64,000 nucleotides of DNA from DASRHD01 sp035485575 (GTDB lineage Bacteria; Verrucomicrobiota; Verrucomicrobiia; Opitutales; Opitutaceae): contig DATHNW010000024.1 of assembly GCA_035485575.1 (NCBI GenBank), positions 62,001-126,000 of the forward strand, in the 5' to 3' direction. A program made the translations under genes and the position numbers. Of this stretch, positions 33,389 through 44,664 are shown piece by piece (positions within the stretch are counted from its first letter, which is position 1; each line of letters begins with the position of its first letter). The notes under the pieces are model-generated. The model saw only the letters and a list, made by a program, of their open reading frames with translations, searched no databases and was not told where the DNA came from.

Positions 33389-34450
33389 TTACCGCTGCCG
33401 GTCGGCCAGCGCCCGCGCCATGTCGCGCGCAAACAGCGGTCCGCGATAAATCATCCCGGTATAAACCTGCACCAAGGTCGCACCCGCATCGAGTTTCTCG
33501 CCCGCGCTCGCGGCATCGTTGATACCGCCGACGCCGATGATGGGCAGCCGGCCGCCGGTCGCCCGCGCAATATAGTTGATGATCTCGGTCGAGCGCCGGC
33601 GCAGCGGCGCCCCGCTCAGGCCGCCCGCTTCGTTGATGCTCGCAAACGGACCGGGGCGTTCGAGCGTCGTGTTCGTCGCAATGACCCCGTCGAAACCGAA
33701 CTCAGTGAGGACCGCGAGCACGGTGTCGATCTGGGGTGGCGAAAGGTCGGGCGCGATTTTCAGCAGCAGCGGTTTTCGGGCCTTGCCCGGCTGCGCGGCC
33801 CGATCGCGGTTGGCGGCTGAAAGAGCGGCGAGCAGCTCCCGCAGACGCTCCTCTTCCTGCAGCTTGCGCAGGTCGGGCGTATTGGGACTGCTGACGTTGA
33901 TGACGAGATAGTCGGCGTGATCGGCCAGCAGGGCAAAGCTGCCGAGATAATCGGCCACGGCCTGGTCGAGCGGAGCGGCCTTTGACTTGCCGAGGTTGAT
34001 GCCAAGCGGGATGCGCCGGCGGCCCGGGCCGGGCTGGCGCGCGAGATAGGCGGCGATTTTTTCCGCGCCGCGATTGTTGAAACCCATGCGATTGATGACC
34101 GCCTCTTGCGCGGGATAGCGGAAAAGCCGCGGCCGGGGATTGCCCGGCTGCTCAAGCCGCGTGACCGTGCCGATCTCGACATGGCCGAAACCCAGCGCAG
34201 CGGCCGCGGGCCACGCGCGGGCGTTTTTATCGAAGCCGGCCGCGAGACCGACGGCATTGGGAAATTTCAACCCGAATGCCTCGATGGGCCGGTTACGCCC
34301 CGGGGACGGCTGCAGGCAGAGTTCCAACGCCCGGCACAGCGGGGGCGCCGAGCCGAGCAAGGCGAGCGCGCCCACGCTCAATTCATGCGCCGTTTCCGAG
34401 TCGAGACGGAAAAGCGCACGGCGAAAAACCCTCTCATACAGCCAACCCAT
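33389..34450 (-). CDS. pyrD: dihydroorotate dehydrogenase, class 2 (quinone)
   Basis: Oxidises dihydroorotate to orotate, passing electrons to the quinone pool; membrane-associated, 353 aa, FMN enzyme. The N-terminal amphipathic region (YERVFRRALFRLDSE) is the membrane-binding helix pair of class 2 enzymes. The catalytic Ser lies in INVSSPNTPDLR, preceded by GFNNRGAE, and GVGGIND is the FMN-phosphate loop. The start at MGWLYERV fits the family; upstream in-frame codons to 34564 were rejected. It is apart from the pyrRBC operon and on the opposite strand. Confidence 0.93.
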   Translation of the reverse strand: MGWLYERVFRRALFRLDSETAHELSVGALALLGSAPPLCRALELCLQPSPGRNRPIEAFGLKFPNAVGLAAGFDKNARAWPAAAALGFGHVEIGTVTRLEQPGNPRPRLFRYPAQEAVINRMGFNNRGAEKIAAYLARQPGPGRRRIPLGINLGKSKAAPLDQAVADYLGSFALLADHADYLVINVSSPNTPDLRKLQEEERLRELLAALSAANRDRAAQPGKARKPLLLKIAPDLSPPQIDTVLAVLTEFGFDGVIATNTTLERPGPFASINEAGGLSGAPLRRRSTEIINYIARATGGRLPIIGVGGINDAASAGEKLDAGATLVQVYTGMIYRGPLFARDMARALADRQR

Positions 34451-34701
34451 GGGCGCGAAGTTGCGCGGCACGGCACGAAAATGCAAGTGCCCTGCGGTGC
34501 AAACCCGCCATGGCCTGCGGGTTGTCCGAAAAAACTTGGGTGATTTTTCTGCTTGTTTTTTCAAAACCCGTTTGCACGCTGCGGCTCAAATTGACGGTCA
34601 GGCGACCGGGGGAGGCGGCCGCGGAAAGTTGGCAAAATGTCACTTTCCCGGTTTGACTCGCGCGACCGCCGGCCCTTTTGCTCCCCTTCGAAATTACACA
34701 C

Positions 34702-35508
34702 ATGGCCAAATCCATCACCACCCTTGACTGGTGCATCGTGCGCCTCGGCGAAGATCACAACTGGTGGGTCGATGAAGTCAGCGACCCCATCCGCTGGGAC
34801 GTGGATGGCCTCAGCATCATCGACCCGCGGCAGGTCTCGCACCTCGTCGACCTCGTCGAACCGCTGCGCGACCACGGGTTCGACCAGGATCTTTTCGAGG
34901 CGGCCTTCATCTGCTTCCGCATTGAGAAAGACCTCGGCCAGGGTCGCGTGCGCCTCAAGCGCGTGAAGGAATCCCTTTTCGAGTCCGAGGAAAAACTCTT
35001 CGCGCTGCCCGACCATCTCGACGAGGAAAACGGCCCCTATGCCGACCTGCTCGACCATATCACGCGTTGCCGGGTGAAGATGCTCAACGACCTTTTCGAT
35101 TTCGCCTCCAAGCTCACGGTGGATGAGGTCGAGGACCAGCTGCGCGAGGACCAGAACACCAATTTCATCCAGGGCAAGGCCATCCACGCGTTCGCCGAGC
35201 TCACCGACATCCTCGACTTCGTGCCCGAAGGCTGGGACACCGACGAAGAACGGCCGGAAAAATCCGTCGAGGAAGAGGACGACGCCGACCTGCCCGAGCT
35301 CGACAAGGAAGAGGAGGAGCGTCTCAAAAACGACTCCAGCCTCAAGTGGGATGAAGACGACGAAAAGGACGAGGAGGACGAAACCCCCGGCGCGAAGGAA
35401 GACAAAGACGACGAGGACGACGAAGACTCCGACGACAAGGGCAAGGCCAAGGACGACGCCGGCGAAGATGACGACCGTCCGCGCAGCCGCTCGCGCGGCA
35501 AACGGTAG
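34702..35508 (+). CDS. hypothetical protein with long acidic C-terminal tail
   Basis: A 268-aa protein of unknown family. Residues 1-180 look globular and mostly helical: MAKSITTLDWCIV, a WWVDEVSDPIRWD strand pair, then helices around FFEAAFICFRIEKDLG and LLDHITRCRVKMLND. Residues about 185-265 are almost entirely Asp, Glu and Lys, ending in a basic RSRSRGKR. No signal peptide or membrane helix. The tail resembles acidic chaperone or nucleic-acid-mimic tails, but no function follows from it. The 251-bp region upstream, shared with divergent pyrD, has no recognisable ORF. Eighteen-odd bp separate it from the following ORF region. Confidence 0.75.
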   Translation: MAKSITTLDWCIVRLGEDHNWWVDEVSDPIRWDVDGLSIIDPRQVSHLVDLVEPLRDHGFDQDLFEAAFICFRIEKDLGQGRVRLKRVKESLFESEEKLFALPDHLDEENGPYADLLDHITRCRVKMLNDLFDFASKLTVDEVEDQLREDQNTNFIQGKAIHAFAELTDILDFVPEGWDTDEERPEKSVEEEDDADLPELDKEEEERLKNDSSLKWDEDDEKDEEDETPGAKEDKDDEDDEDSDDKGKAKDDAGEDDDRPRSRSRGKR

Positions 35509-35543
35509 TTGCCATCCCGCGCACTTTGCGCCCACCTCGCCGC

Positions 35544-36140
35544 ATGGCCCAGACGTTTCGCCCGCGCGCGTTTCTTGCCACGCTGCTCGCCACCGCCTGC
35601 GTGATACTTTCCGCCTGCGCCTCAATGGAGGGCGGCGACAACCCGCGCATTCCCGCCCCCGCTTCCGCCGCCGTCCTGCGCCCCGGCGACAGCCTGTCGA
35701 TCACGCTCCAGGGCGTGCCCGACCCCGGCAACAACAACGTGCAGATCAATGAGCAGGGCTTCGTCTCCCTCCCCTACATCGGCAACGTCACCGCCGCCGG
35801 CTTCACCGCAGCCGAGCTTTCGCAGAGCATCCGCGAAACCTACCTGGCGAAGAAAATCTATCTCACGGTCGATGTCGCGGTGACCGTCACCCAGCGTTAC
35901 ATTTATGTCGGCGGCGAAGTCATGCGGCCCGGTCGCATCGAGTGGACGGCCGATCTCAGCGTGGCCAAGGCCATCGAGGCTGCCGGCGGCTTTACCCTCT
36001 ACGCCAAGCAGGCCAGGATCACGCTCGTGCGCGCCGGCACGGCCTACGACATCAACGTCGTCCTCGCACAGAAAAATCCGGCCGAGGATCCGCGCCTCAT
36101 GCCCGGCGATTCGCTCCAGGTGCCGCGCTCGCCGTTCTGA
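35544..36140 (+). CDS. polysaccharide export lipoprotein (Wza-like, Poly_export + SLBB)
   Basis: A 198-aa outer-membrane lipoprotein of the OPX family. A lipobox ends ILSAC at about residue 25. A Poly_export domain follows (LRPGDSLSITLQGVPD, residues about 45-125, with GFVSLPYIGNV). A SLBB-like fold (YVGGEVMRPGRIEW) follows, ending with MPGDSLQVPRS. It is much shorter than E. coli Wza (about 380 aa) and lacks its extra domains. No Wzc kinase, flippase or glycosyltransferase is adjacent, so it is an orphan. The start ATG is preferred over a TTG six codons upstream. Confidence 0.85.
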   Translation: MAQTFRPRAFLATLLATACVILSACASMEGGDNPRIPAPASAAVLRPGDSLSITLQGVPDPGNNNVQINEQGFVSLPYIGNVTAAGFTAAELSQSIRETYLAKKIYLTVDVAVTVTQRYIYVGGEVMRPGRIEWTADLSVAKAIEAAGGFTLYAKQARITLVRAGTAYDINVVLAQKNPAEDPRLMPGDSLQVPRSPF

Positions 36141-36215
36141 GAAAGTTCACGGTTCAACGCTCACCGTTGAGCGCCTTTCAGATCAACCGCGAACCGAAGA
36201 TGGCGAACGATAAAT

Positions 36216-37229
36216 TCATCGCGCGAGCGCGATGGCCATCTCCTTCGCGAAATAAGTCAGGATCATGTCCGCGCCCGCGCGCTTGATCGCCAGCAGCGAT
36301 TCATGCCGGCAGGCCGCGAGATCGAGCCAGCCGCGCTGCGCCGCCGCCTGGATCTGCGCATATTCGCCGGAAACCTGGTAGGCTGCGACCGGCTTGTTCG
36401 TGCGTTCGCACACGTCGCGGATGATGTCGAGATACGGGCCGGCCGGCTTCACCATCACGATGTCCGCGCCCTCGGCCTCGTCGAGCGCCACCTCGGTGAA
36501 CGCCTCGCGGCGGTTGGCCGGGTTGAGCTGGTAGGTGCGCTTGTCGAGCCCGCGTGTGCCCGCGGCCTGCGCGCTACCCACCGCGTCGCGAAACGGCCCG
36601 TAATAGGCCGAGGCGAACTTCGCCGAATAGGCCAGGAGGCCCGTCTGCGTGCAGCCGGCAGCATCGAGCGTCGCGCGGATCGCACCCACACGGCCGTCCA
36701 TCATGTCGCTCGGCGCCACGAAATCCACGCCCGCGCGCGCATGCAGCACAGCCATTTTCACCAAAATCCCCACCGTTCGGTCGTTGTCCACGTCGCGGCC
36801 GTCGGCCGTGAGCAGACCGTCGTGGCCATGGCTCGTGTAAGGGTCGAGAGCGATGTCGGTCATCACGACCAGCTCGGGCAGCGCCTTTTTCACCGCGCGC
36901 ACCGTGCGCAGCACCAGCGCGTCCTCGCGCAACGCCGCGGTCCCTTCGCTGTCCTTCAGCCGTGCATCGAGCTTGGGAAACAGCGCCACCGCCGGCACGC
37001 CGAGCTTGTAAAGCGCCCGGCACTCCTTCACGAGGCCCGCAATGCCGTGACGAAACACGCCCGGCATCGACGCCACCGGTTGCGGGGCGCCCTCCCCTTC
37101 GATCACGAAAAGCGGCGCGATGAAATTCTGCGGACGCAGCACCGTTTCCTCCACCAGCGCGCGCACGCCAGCCGTCCGGCGCAGGCGCCGCGGACGGTGA
37201 GTCAAATCGAGCTTGAAGTTTTCAGGCAT
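36216..37229 (-). CDS. hemB: delta-aminolevulinic acid dehydratase (porphobilinogen synthase)
   Basis: Condenses two 5-aminolevulinate to porphobilinogen in haem synthesis; 337 aa. Schiff-base lysines are Lys204 (YSAKFAS) and Lys261 (VMVKPAG). The metal-site region reads TDIALDPYTSHGHDG, with Asp/Ala in place of the Cys cluster of zinc enzymes, so this is a magnesium-dependent type. Another haem gene, hemH, lies 9.5 kb away. It converges on the export lipoprotein gene and is divergent from cysS. Confidence 0.95.
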   Translation of the reverse strand: MPENFKLDLTHRPRRLRRTAGVRALVEETVLRPQNFIAPLFVIEGEGAPQPVASMPGVFRHGIAGLVKECRALYKLGVPAVALFPKLDARLKDSEGTAALREDALVLRTVRAVKKALPELVVMTDIALDPYTSHGHDGLLTADGRDVDNDRTVGILVKMAVLHARAGVDFVAPSDMMDGRVGAIRATLDAAGCTQTGLLAYSAKFASAYYGPFRDAVGSAQAAGTRGLDKRTYQLNPANRREAFTEVALDEAEGADIVMVKPAGPYLDIIRDVCERTNKPVAAYQVSGEYAQIQAAAQRGWLDLAACRHESLLAIKRAGADMILTYFAKEMAIALAR

Positions 37230-37291
37230 AGTCGCGTTGGAATAGGGGTTTTAACCGCACATTTCCTTAGATTCACGCTAATTTTGTCTCT

Positions 37292-37357
37292 CGCAAAGAC
37301 GCAAAGGCGCCAAGAATCAAAATAAAGTTGCTTTGCGCCTTGGCGGCTTGGCGTGAA
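37292..37357. repeat. dispersed inverted repeat, copy B
   Basis: Left arm CGCAAAGACGCAAAGGCGCC (37292-37311) and right arm CTTTGCGCCTTGGCGGCTTGGC (37331-37352) are imperfect reverse complements with a 17-20 nt A-rich spacer. It lies between hemB and cysS, just upstream of the cysS start, and shares arm sequence with copies A and C. Confidence 0.65.
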
Positions 37358-37379
37358 ATATTTGAAGTTTCCCCTGTTC

Positions 37380-38837
37380 ATGCCCATCCGACTTTTCGAC
37401 TCGCTCACGCGGGAGATTCGCGAACTCAAGCCCTCGCACCCCGACGGCGTCTTCCGCTTTTATAACTGCGGGCCGACGGTCTACGCGCCCGCGCACATCG
37501 GCAATTTCCGCACCTTTGTCGTCAACGACGTGCTCCGCCGCCTGCTCGAACTCGAATTCGGCAAAGAGAAAGTCCGCTACGTCCGCAATCTCACCGACGT
37601 GGACGACAAGACCATCAAGCGCGCCCGCGACGAAGGCCGGCCGCTCGCCGAAGTCACGAAGCAGTGGACGGACAAGTTTCACGCCGACTGCGCCGCGCTC
37701 AACTGCCTGCCGGTGCCGGAGAAATTCGAGCCCACGGCCACCGGCTACATTCGCGAGCAGGTCAACATGATCGAGGTGCTGATGGAGAAAGGTAATGCCT
37801 ATCGCGCACCCGATGGCTCGGTCTATTTCAAGGTCTCGTCGTTCGATCAATACGGCGCCCTTTCGCGTGTGAAGGAACGGGAGTTGCAGCCCGGATCCGC
37901 ACTCAAAGCCGCGGCGGCCGACGCCGACGAGAAGGAAGACCTGAGTGATTTCGCCCTCTGGAAAGCGCACAAGCCCGAAGACGGCCCCAACAAATGGCCC
38001 GGCCCGAAAAACGCCGCCGAGGGCCGTCCGGGCTGGCACATCGAGTGCAGCGCCATGAGCAAGGCACTCCTGGGCGATACGATCGACCTCCACACCGGCG
38101 GCGTGGACCTGCTCTTTCCTCACCACGAAAACGAAATCGCCCAGAGCCAGTGCTGCAACGGCACGACGTTTTCACGCCACTGGTACCACAGCGAACACCT
38201 GCTCGTGGACGGCAAGAAGATGAGCAAATCGCTCGGCAATCTCTACACGCTGGATGAACTTGTCGCCAAGGGCTTCTCGCCGATGGCCGTGCGCTACGCA
38301 CTGCTCATGGGCCATCCGCGCAAGCAGCTCAATTTCACACTGGATTCGCTGCATGCGGCAGAAAGAGCGCTGAAAAGTTTAGAGTTTCAGGTCGAACGAA
38401 TGCTCGATCATGCGAATCTCACGAAAGAAGATTGGTCACAATTTGTCAGTGCCACTCCTGTTTCTACGTGGGCAGGCACAGATTTAAAAGACGCACTAGA
38501 TGCGCTAAAAGCTGACCTGAACACGCCTTCCGCTTACGGAGTTTTTTTCTCCTACATCAATCAGCTCGCGATTCGGACAAACGAACCAATGGAAGCTCGA
38601 AAGCAAAGACTGCTTCAAGTGGGCAGCTTGGTCTTTGTACTCGGCTTGGAATTATTTCCCGCAAAGAAGATCGATGAGCCTCCCGTCGAAATCAAAATTC
38701 TTGCCGAAAAACGCTGGGCCGCCAAGCAGGCCAAAGACTTCGCCGTGGCCGATGCCCTCCGCAAGGAACTGGCTGCCGCCGGCTGGTCGATGCTCGACGG
38801 CAAGGACGGCTACAAGCTTGAGCCTTTGAAGAAATAG
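37380..38837 (+). CDS. cysS: cysteinyl-tRNA synthetase
   Basis: Class I synthetase charging tRNA-Cys; 485 aa, zinc enzyme. Cys30 and GPTVYAPAHIGNFR (HIGN as HIGH box, 39-42) are at the N-terminus. The zinc-site region shows GWHIECSAM and HHENEIAQS, and KMSKSLGN is near residue 278. The 3' half, roughly 38341-38700 (residues about 321-440), drops to about 47% GC by hand count with A/T-ending codons, against about 60-65% elsewhere in the gene, yet the frame stays open and the C-terminal domain is family-like. This suggests recombination of that segment. Confidence 0.93.
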   Translation: MPIRLFDSLTREIRELKPSHPDGVFRFYNCGPTVYAPAHIGNFRTFVVNDVLRRLLELEFGKEKVRYVRNLTDVDDKTIKRARDEGRPLAEVTKQWTDKFHADCAALNCLPVPEKFEPTATGYIREQVNMIEVLMEKGNAYRAPDGSVYFKVSSFDQYGALSRVKERELQPGSALKAAAADADEKEDLSDFALWKAHKPEDGPNKWPGPKNAAEGRPGWHIECSAMSKALLGDTIDLHTGGVDLLFPHHENEIAQSQCCNGTTFSRHWYHSEHLLVDGKKMSKSLGNLYTLDELVAKGFSPMAVRYALLMGHPRKQLNFTLDSLHAAERALKSLEFQVERMLDHANLTKEDWSQFVSATPVSTWAGTDLKDALDALKADLNTPSAYGVFFSYINQLAIRTNEPMEARKQRLLQVGSLVFVLGLELFPAKKIDEPPVEIKILAEKRWAAKQAKDFAVADALRKELAAAGWSMLDGKDGYKLEPLKK

Positions 38838-38844
38838 CCCAAGC

Positions 38845-38930
38845 CAAAGCGCGAAGACGCAAAGAGGCGAAGTTCACGCTGCAAAAACTTTTCCTCTCCG
38901 ATCTTGGCAGCTTTGCGTCTTTGCGCTTAA
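38845..38930. repeat. dispersed inverted repeat, copy C
   Basis: Left arm AAAGCGCGAAGACGCAAAG (38846-38864) and right arm CTTTGCGTCTTTGCGCTTAA (38911-38930) are imperfect reverse complements with a T/C-rich spacer. It fills the gap between cysS and thrS, the thrS start lying 18 bp beyond. Same family as copies A and B. Confidence 0.65.
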
Positions 38931-38948
38931 CTCATCCTTCCTTTTCCC

Positions 38949-40880
<1,932 letters not shown>

Positions 40881-40892
<12 letters not shown>

Positions 40893-40914
40893 GCCCATCA
40901 CGGGTTCATGGTTT
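40881..40914. terminator. bidirectional rho-independent terminator between thrS and glnB
   Basis: AAACCATGA-G-CCC-ATCAC-GGG-T-TCATGGTTT forms a stem of 13 pairs including one G-T, with a 5-nt loop. It overlaps the thrS stop codon. Six A residues before it become a T-run on the minus strand, making a good terminator for the PII gene; the plus-strand T-run (GGTTTCTG) is short. Confidence 0.75.
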
Positions 40915-40993
40915 CTGAATTCATTTTGACCGAAGAAAAAGCCGGCGTCGCGAAAGCGAGGCCAGCTGGTCGGAATCAGATTGAGGGCCCGGA

Positions 40994-41332
40994 TCAGATG
41001 GCCTGTTCGCCGTGTTCTTCGGTGCGGATGCGCACCACTTCCTCGAGCGGGAGGACAAAGACCTTGCCGTCGCCGATCTTGCCGGTCTTGGCCGCCTTGA
41101 CGATGGTGTCGACGGCCTTGGCGAGGACATCGTCAGTCACGGCGATCTCGAGTTTCACCTTGGGGAGAAAATCGACGGTGTACTCGCTGCCGCGATAAAT
41201 TTCGGTGTGGCCTTTCTGCCGGCCGAAGCCCTTCACCTCGGTGACCGTCATGCCTTCGATGCTGATGGCCGACAGGGCCTCCTTCACTTCGTCCAGCTTG
41301 AACGGTTTGATGATGGCAATAATGAGTTTCAT
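40994..41332 (-). CDS. nitrogen regulatory protein PII (copy 1)
   Basis: PII signal protein, 112 aa, trimeric, binds ATP/ADP and 2-oxoglutarate. The T-loop Tyr51 (IYRGSEY) and the B-loop TGKIGDGKVF are intact, so uridylylation and ligand binding are plausible. It is 102/112 identical to the second copy at 41560. No amtB or glnA is adjacent in this window. A palindrome lies about 75 bp upstream and a bidirectional terminator about 80 bp downstream, so it is a single-gene unit. GlnB and GlnK cannot be told apart from sequence alone. Confidence 0.93.
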   Translation of the reverse strand: MKLIIAIIKPFKLDEVKEALSAISIEGMTVTEVKGFGRQKGHTEIYRGSEYTVDFLPKVKLEIAVTDDVLAKAVDTIVKAAKTGKIGDGKVFVLPLEEVVRIRTEEHGEQAI

Positions 41333-41405
41333 AAGATGATGGATGCGGTCGGGGCTCGGAAGAACAGGAGCAAGGCCTTTTCACCGACTTGGTTAAATCA
41401 GGGCA

Positions 41406-41430
41406 TTTTCATAAGAATGCTTTATGAAAA
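41406..41430 (-). promoter_or_regulatory. operator-like palindrome upstream of PII copy 1
   Basis: A perfect 9-bp inverted repeat, TTTTCATAA-N7-TTATGAAAA, lies 74 bp before the start codon of the PII gene at 40994-41332, within an AT-rich stretch. It resembles a binding site for a dimeric regulator. No match to sigma-54 or NtrC consensus was found by eye. Confidence 0.45.
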
Positions 41431-41503
41431 AATCCATGGAATGAATTATTCTCATGCAAGAAGGTTCATCTCCCATGTCGATGCCCCCGCCAAGTTCAAA
41501 ATG

Positions 41504-41532
41504 AAAAAGCCGGTGCCCTGAAAAGCACCGGC
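41504..41532 (-). terminator. rho-independent terminator of PII copy 2
   Basis: On the minus strand GCCGGTGC-N8-GCACCGGC, an 8-bp perfect GC-rich stem, is followed by five T residues, 28 bp after the stop codon of the PII gene at 41560-41898. It separates the transcripts of the two tandem PII genes. Confidence 0.85.
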
Positions 41533-41559
41533 TCCTCAAATTTGGCTTAAATTAACCGC

Positions 41560-41898
41560 TCAGATGGCGGATTCGCCATGCTCGTCGGTGCGAATGCGCA
41601 CCGCTTCCTCGAGCGGCACGACGAAGACCTTGCCATCGCCGATCTTGCCGGTCTTCGCCGCCTTGACGATGGTATCGACCGTCTTGGCAAAAACCTCGTC
41701 GGTCACAGCGATCTCCAGCTTCACCTTGGGCAGGAAATCGACGGTGTACTCGCTGCCGCGGTAGATTTCCGTATGGCCCTTCTGCCGGCCAAAGCCTTTC
41801 ACCTCGGTGACCGTCATGCCCTCGATGCCGATTTCGGACAGGGCCTCTTTAACTTCTTCGAGTTTGAACGGTTTGATGATGGCAATGATGAGTTTCAT
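41560..41898 (-). CDS. nitrogen regulatory protein PII (copy 2)
   Basis: A second 112-aa PII protein, identical to copy 1 at 102 positions. The differences are D14E, A22E, S24G, D68E, L70F, A73T, L94V, V99A, E105D and Q110S; the T-loop and ligand residues are unchanged. Its own terminator lies just downstream, and the 227-bp gap to copy 1 holds a separate promoter region, so each gene can be expressed alone. It is 150 bp from the 3' end of aspS (same strand). The arrangement looks like a recent tandem duplication. Confidence 0.93.
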   Translation of the reverse strand: MKLIIAIIKPFKLEEVKEALSEIGIEGMTVTEVKGFGRQKGHTEIYRGSEYTVDFLPKVKLEIAVTDEVFAKTVDTIVKAAKTGKIGDGKVFVVPLEEAVRIRTDEHGESAI

Positions 41899-42048
41899 CC
41901 GGAGGGCTTTGGTTTGGGTTTAAGGATTGTCCGGCAAAGGGAAAATCCCCGGCCGGCGCAATGACATGTGTGGAAGAAAAAAACTTACTTAACCCCTGCT
42001 ATTCAGCAAACAGCATGCCAAACAAAACCCAGGCCCCGCGTCCGTGCT

Positions 42049-43839
<1,791 letters not shown>

Positions 43840-43914
43840 AATTAGGGCGAAAGGTGGCCAGCTAAGCGCACGCCGCACCCGAGGCGCAAACAGAATTTCA
43901 GCTCCGACCGGGAC

Positions 43915-44640
43915 TCACGCGGCCGGCTTGGTGATTTCCACGAAGGCCGTGAGGATCGGGCTGTTTTTGTGGTAGCACCAGTTTTCGCGGCGAAAATCCG
44001 GCGCACGCCGCCCGGAGGTCACGGGATAGGGCGCGAACAGCTTCTCCAGTTCGTCCTTGGTGAAGTAACGCACGCCCTCGCCGTGGGGCTTGCCGGCCTC
44101 GCTGCAATCCGTGGTGATCAGCAGGCGGCCGCCGGGTTTCAGGCAGCGGTACATCTCGGCCAGTGCCCGCTCTACAGGAGGGATGTGCTCGATCACCGAA
44201 ATGCTGGTGATGAAATCAAACGTCCCGTCCGCATAGGGCATGCGGGTGAGATCCACCGTGCGGATCTCGATCCCGGGCGCCGCGCGCTTCATCGCGGCGC
44301 GCCAGAGAAAAAACGGCGCTTCCGTCGGCTTGCGCGGCAGCAGGCCCGCCCGGCGCAAAAGACTTTTTTTCAGGCGCTCGCCATAGATGTCGGACACCAC
44401 GACGCGGCTCGCCACCCGCGCCAACCAGAGGCCGAGATAGGTATTGAACGAACCGGTATCGAGCACGGTGTAATCGCCGGCGTGGCCGGGCAGCCGCTGC
44501 AACACCTCGTCGAGCTCCCAGTCGCGCATGCGCAAGGGATACGCGAAATCCAGCCCGAGTTTTTGCCGGATGAATCCGTCGTAATCGGCCATCCGGGCGC
44601 GGAAATTGCCGTCCAGCTCGCTCGCTTCAAAGAATTTCAT
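43915..44640 (-). CDS. class I SAM-dependent methyltransferase
   Basis: A 241-aa cytosolic methyltransferase. Motif I is VLDTGSFNTYLGLWL (residues about 58-72), unusually without the GxGxG glycines. Motif post I is VVVSDIY, and the later strands read PYADGTFDFITSISVIEHIPP and LKPGGRLLITTD. A C-terminal region (ENWCYHKNSPILTAFVEI) differs from common families. It is 24 bp after gpmI on the same strand, so it may be its downstream operon partner. The substrate is unknown. Confidence 0.8.
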   Translation of the reverse strand: MKFFEASELDGNFRARMADYDGFIRQKLGLDFAYPLRMRDWELDEVLQRLPGHAGDYTVLDTGSFNTYLGLWLARVASRVVVSDIYGERLKKSLLRRAGLLPRKPTEAPFFLWRAAMKRAAPGIEIRTVDLTRMPYADGTFDFITSISVIEHIPPVERALAEMYRCLKPGGRLLITTDCSEAGKPHGEGVRYFTKDELEKLFAPYPVTSGRRAPDFRRENWCYHKNSPILTAFVEITKPAA

Positions 44641-44664
44641 GCAGATGAAGACAGGCCGTGGCCT

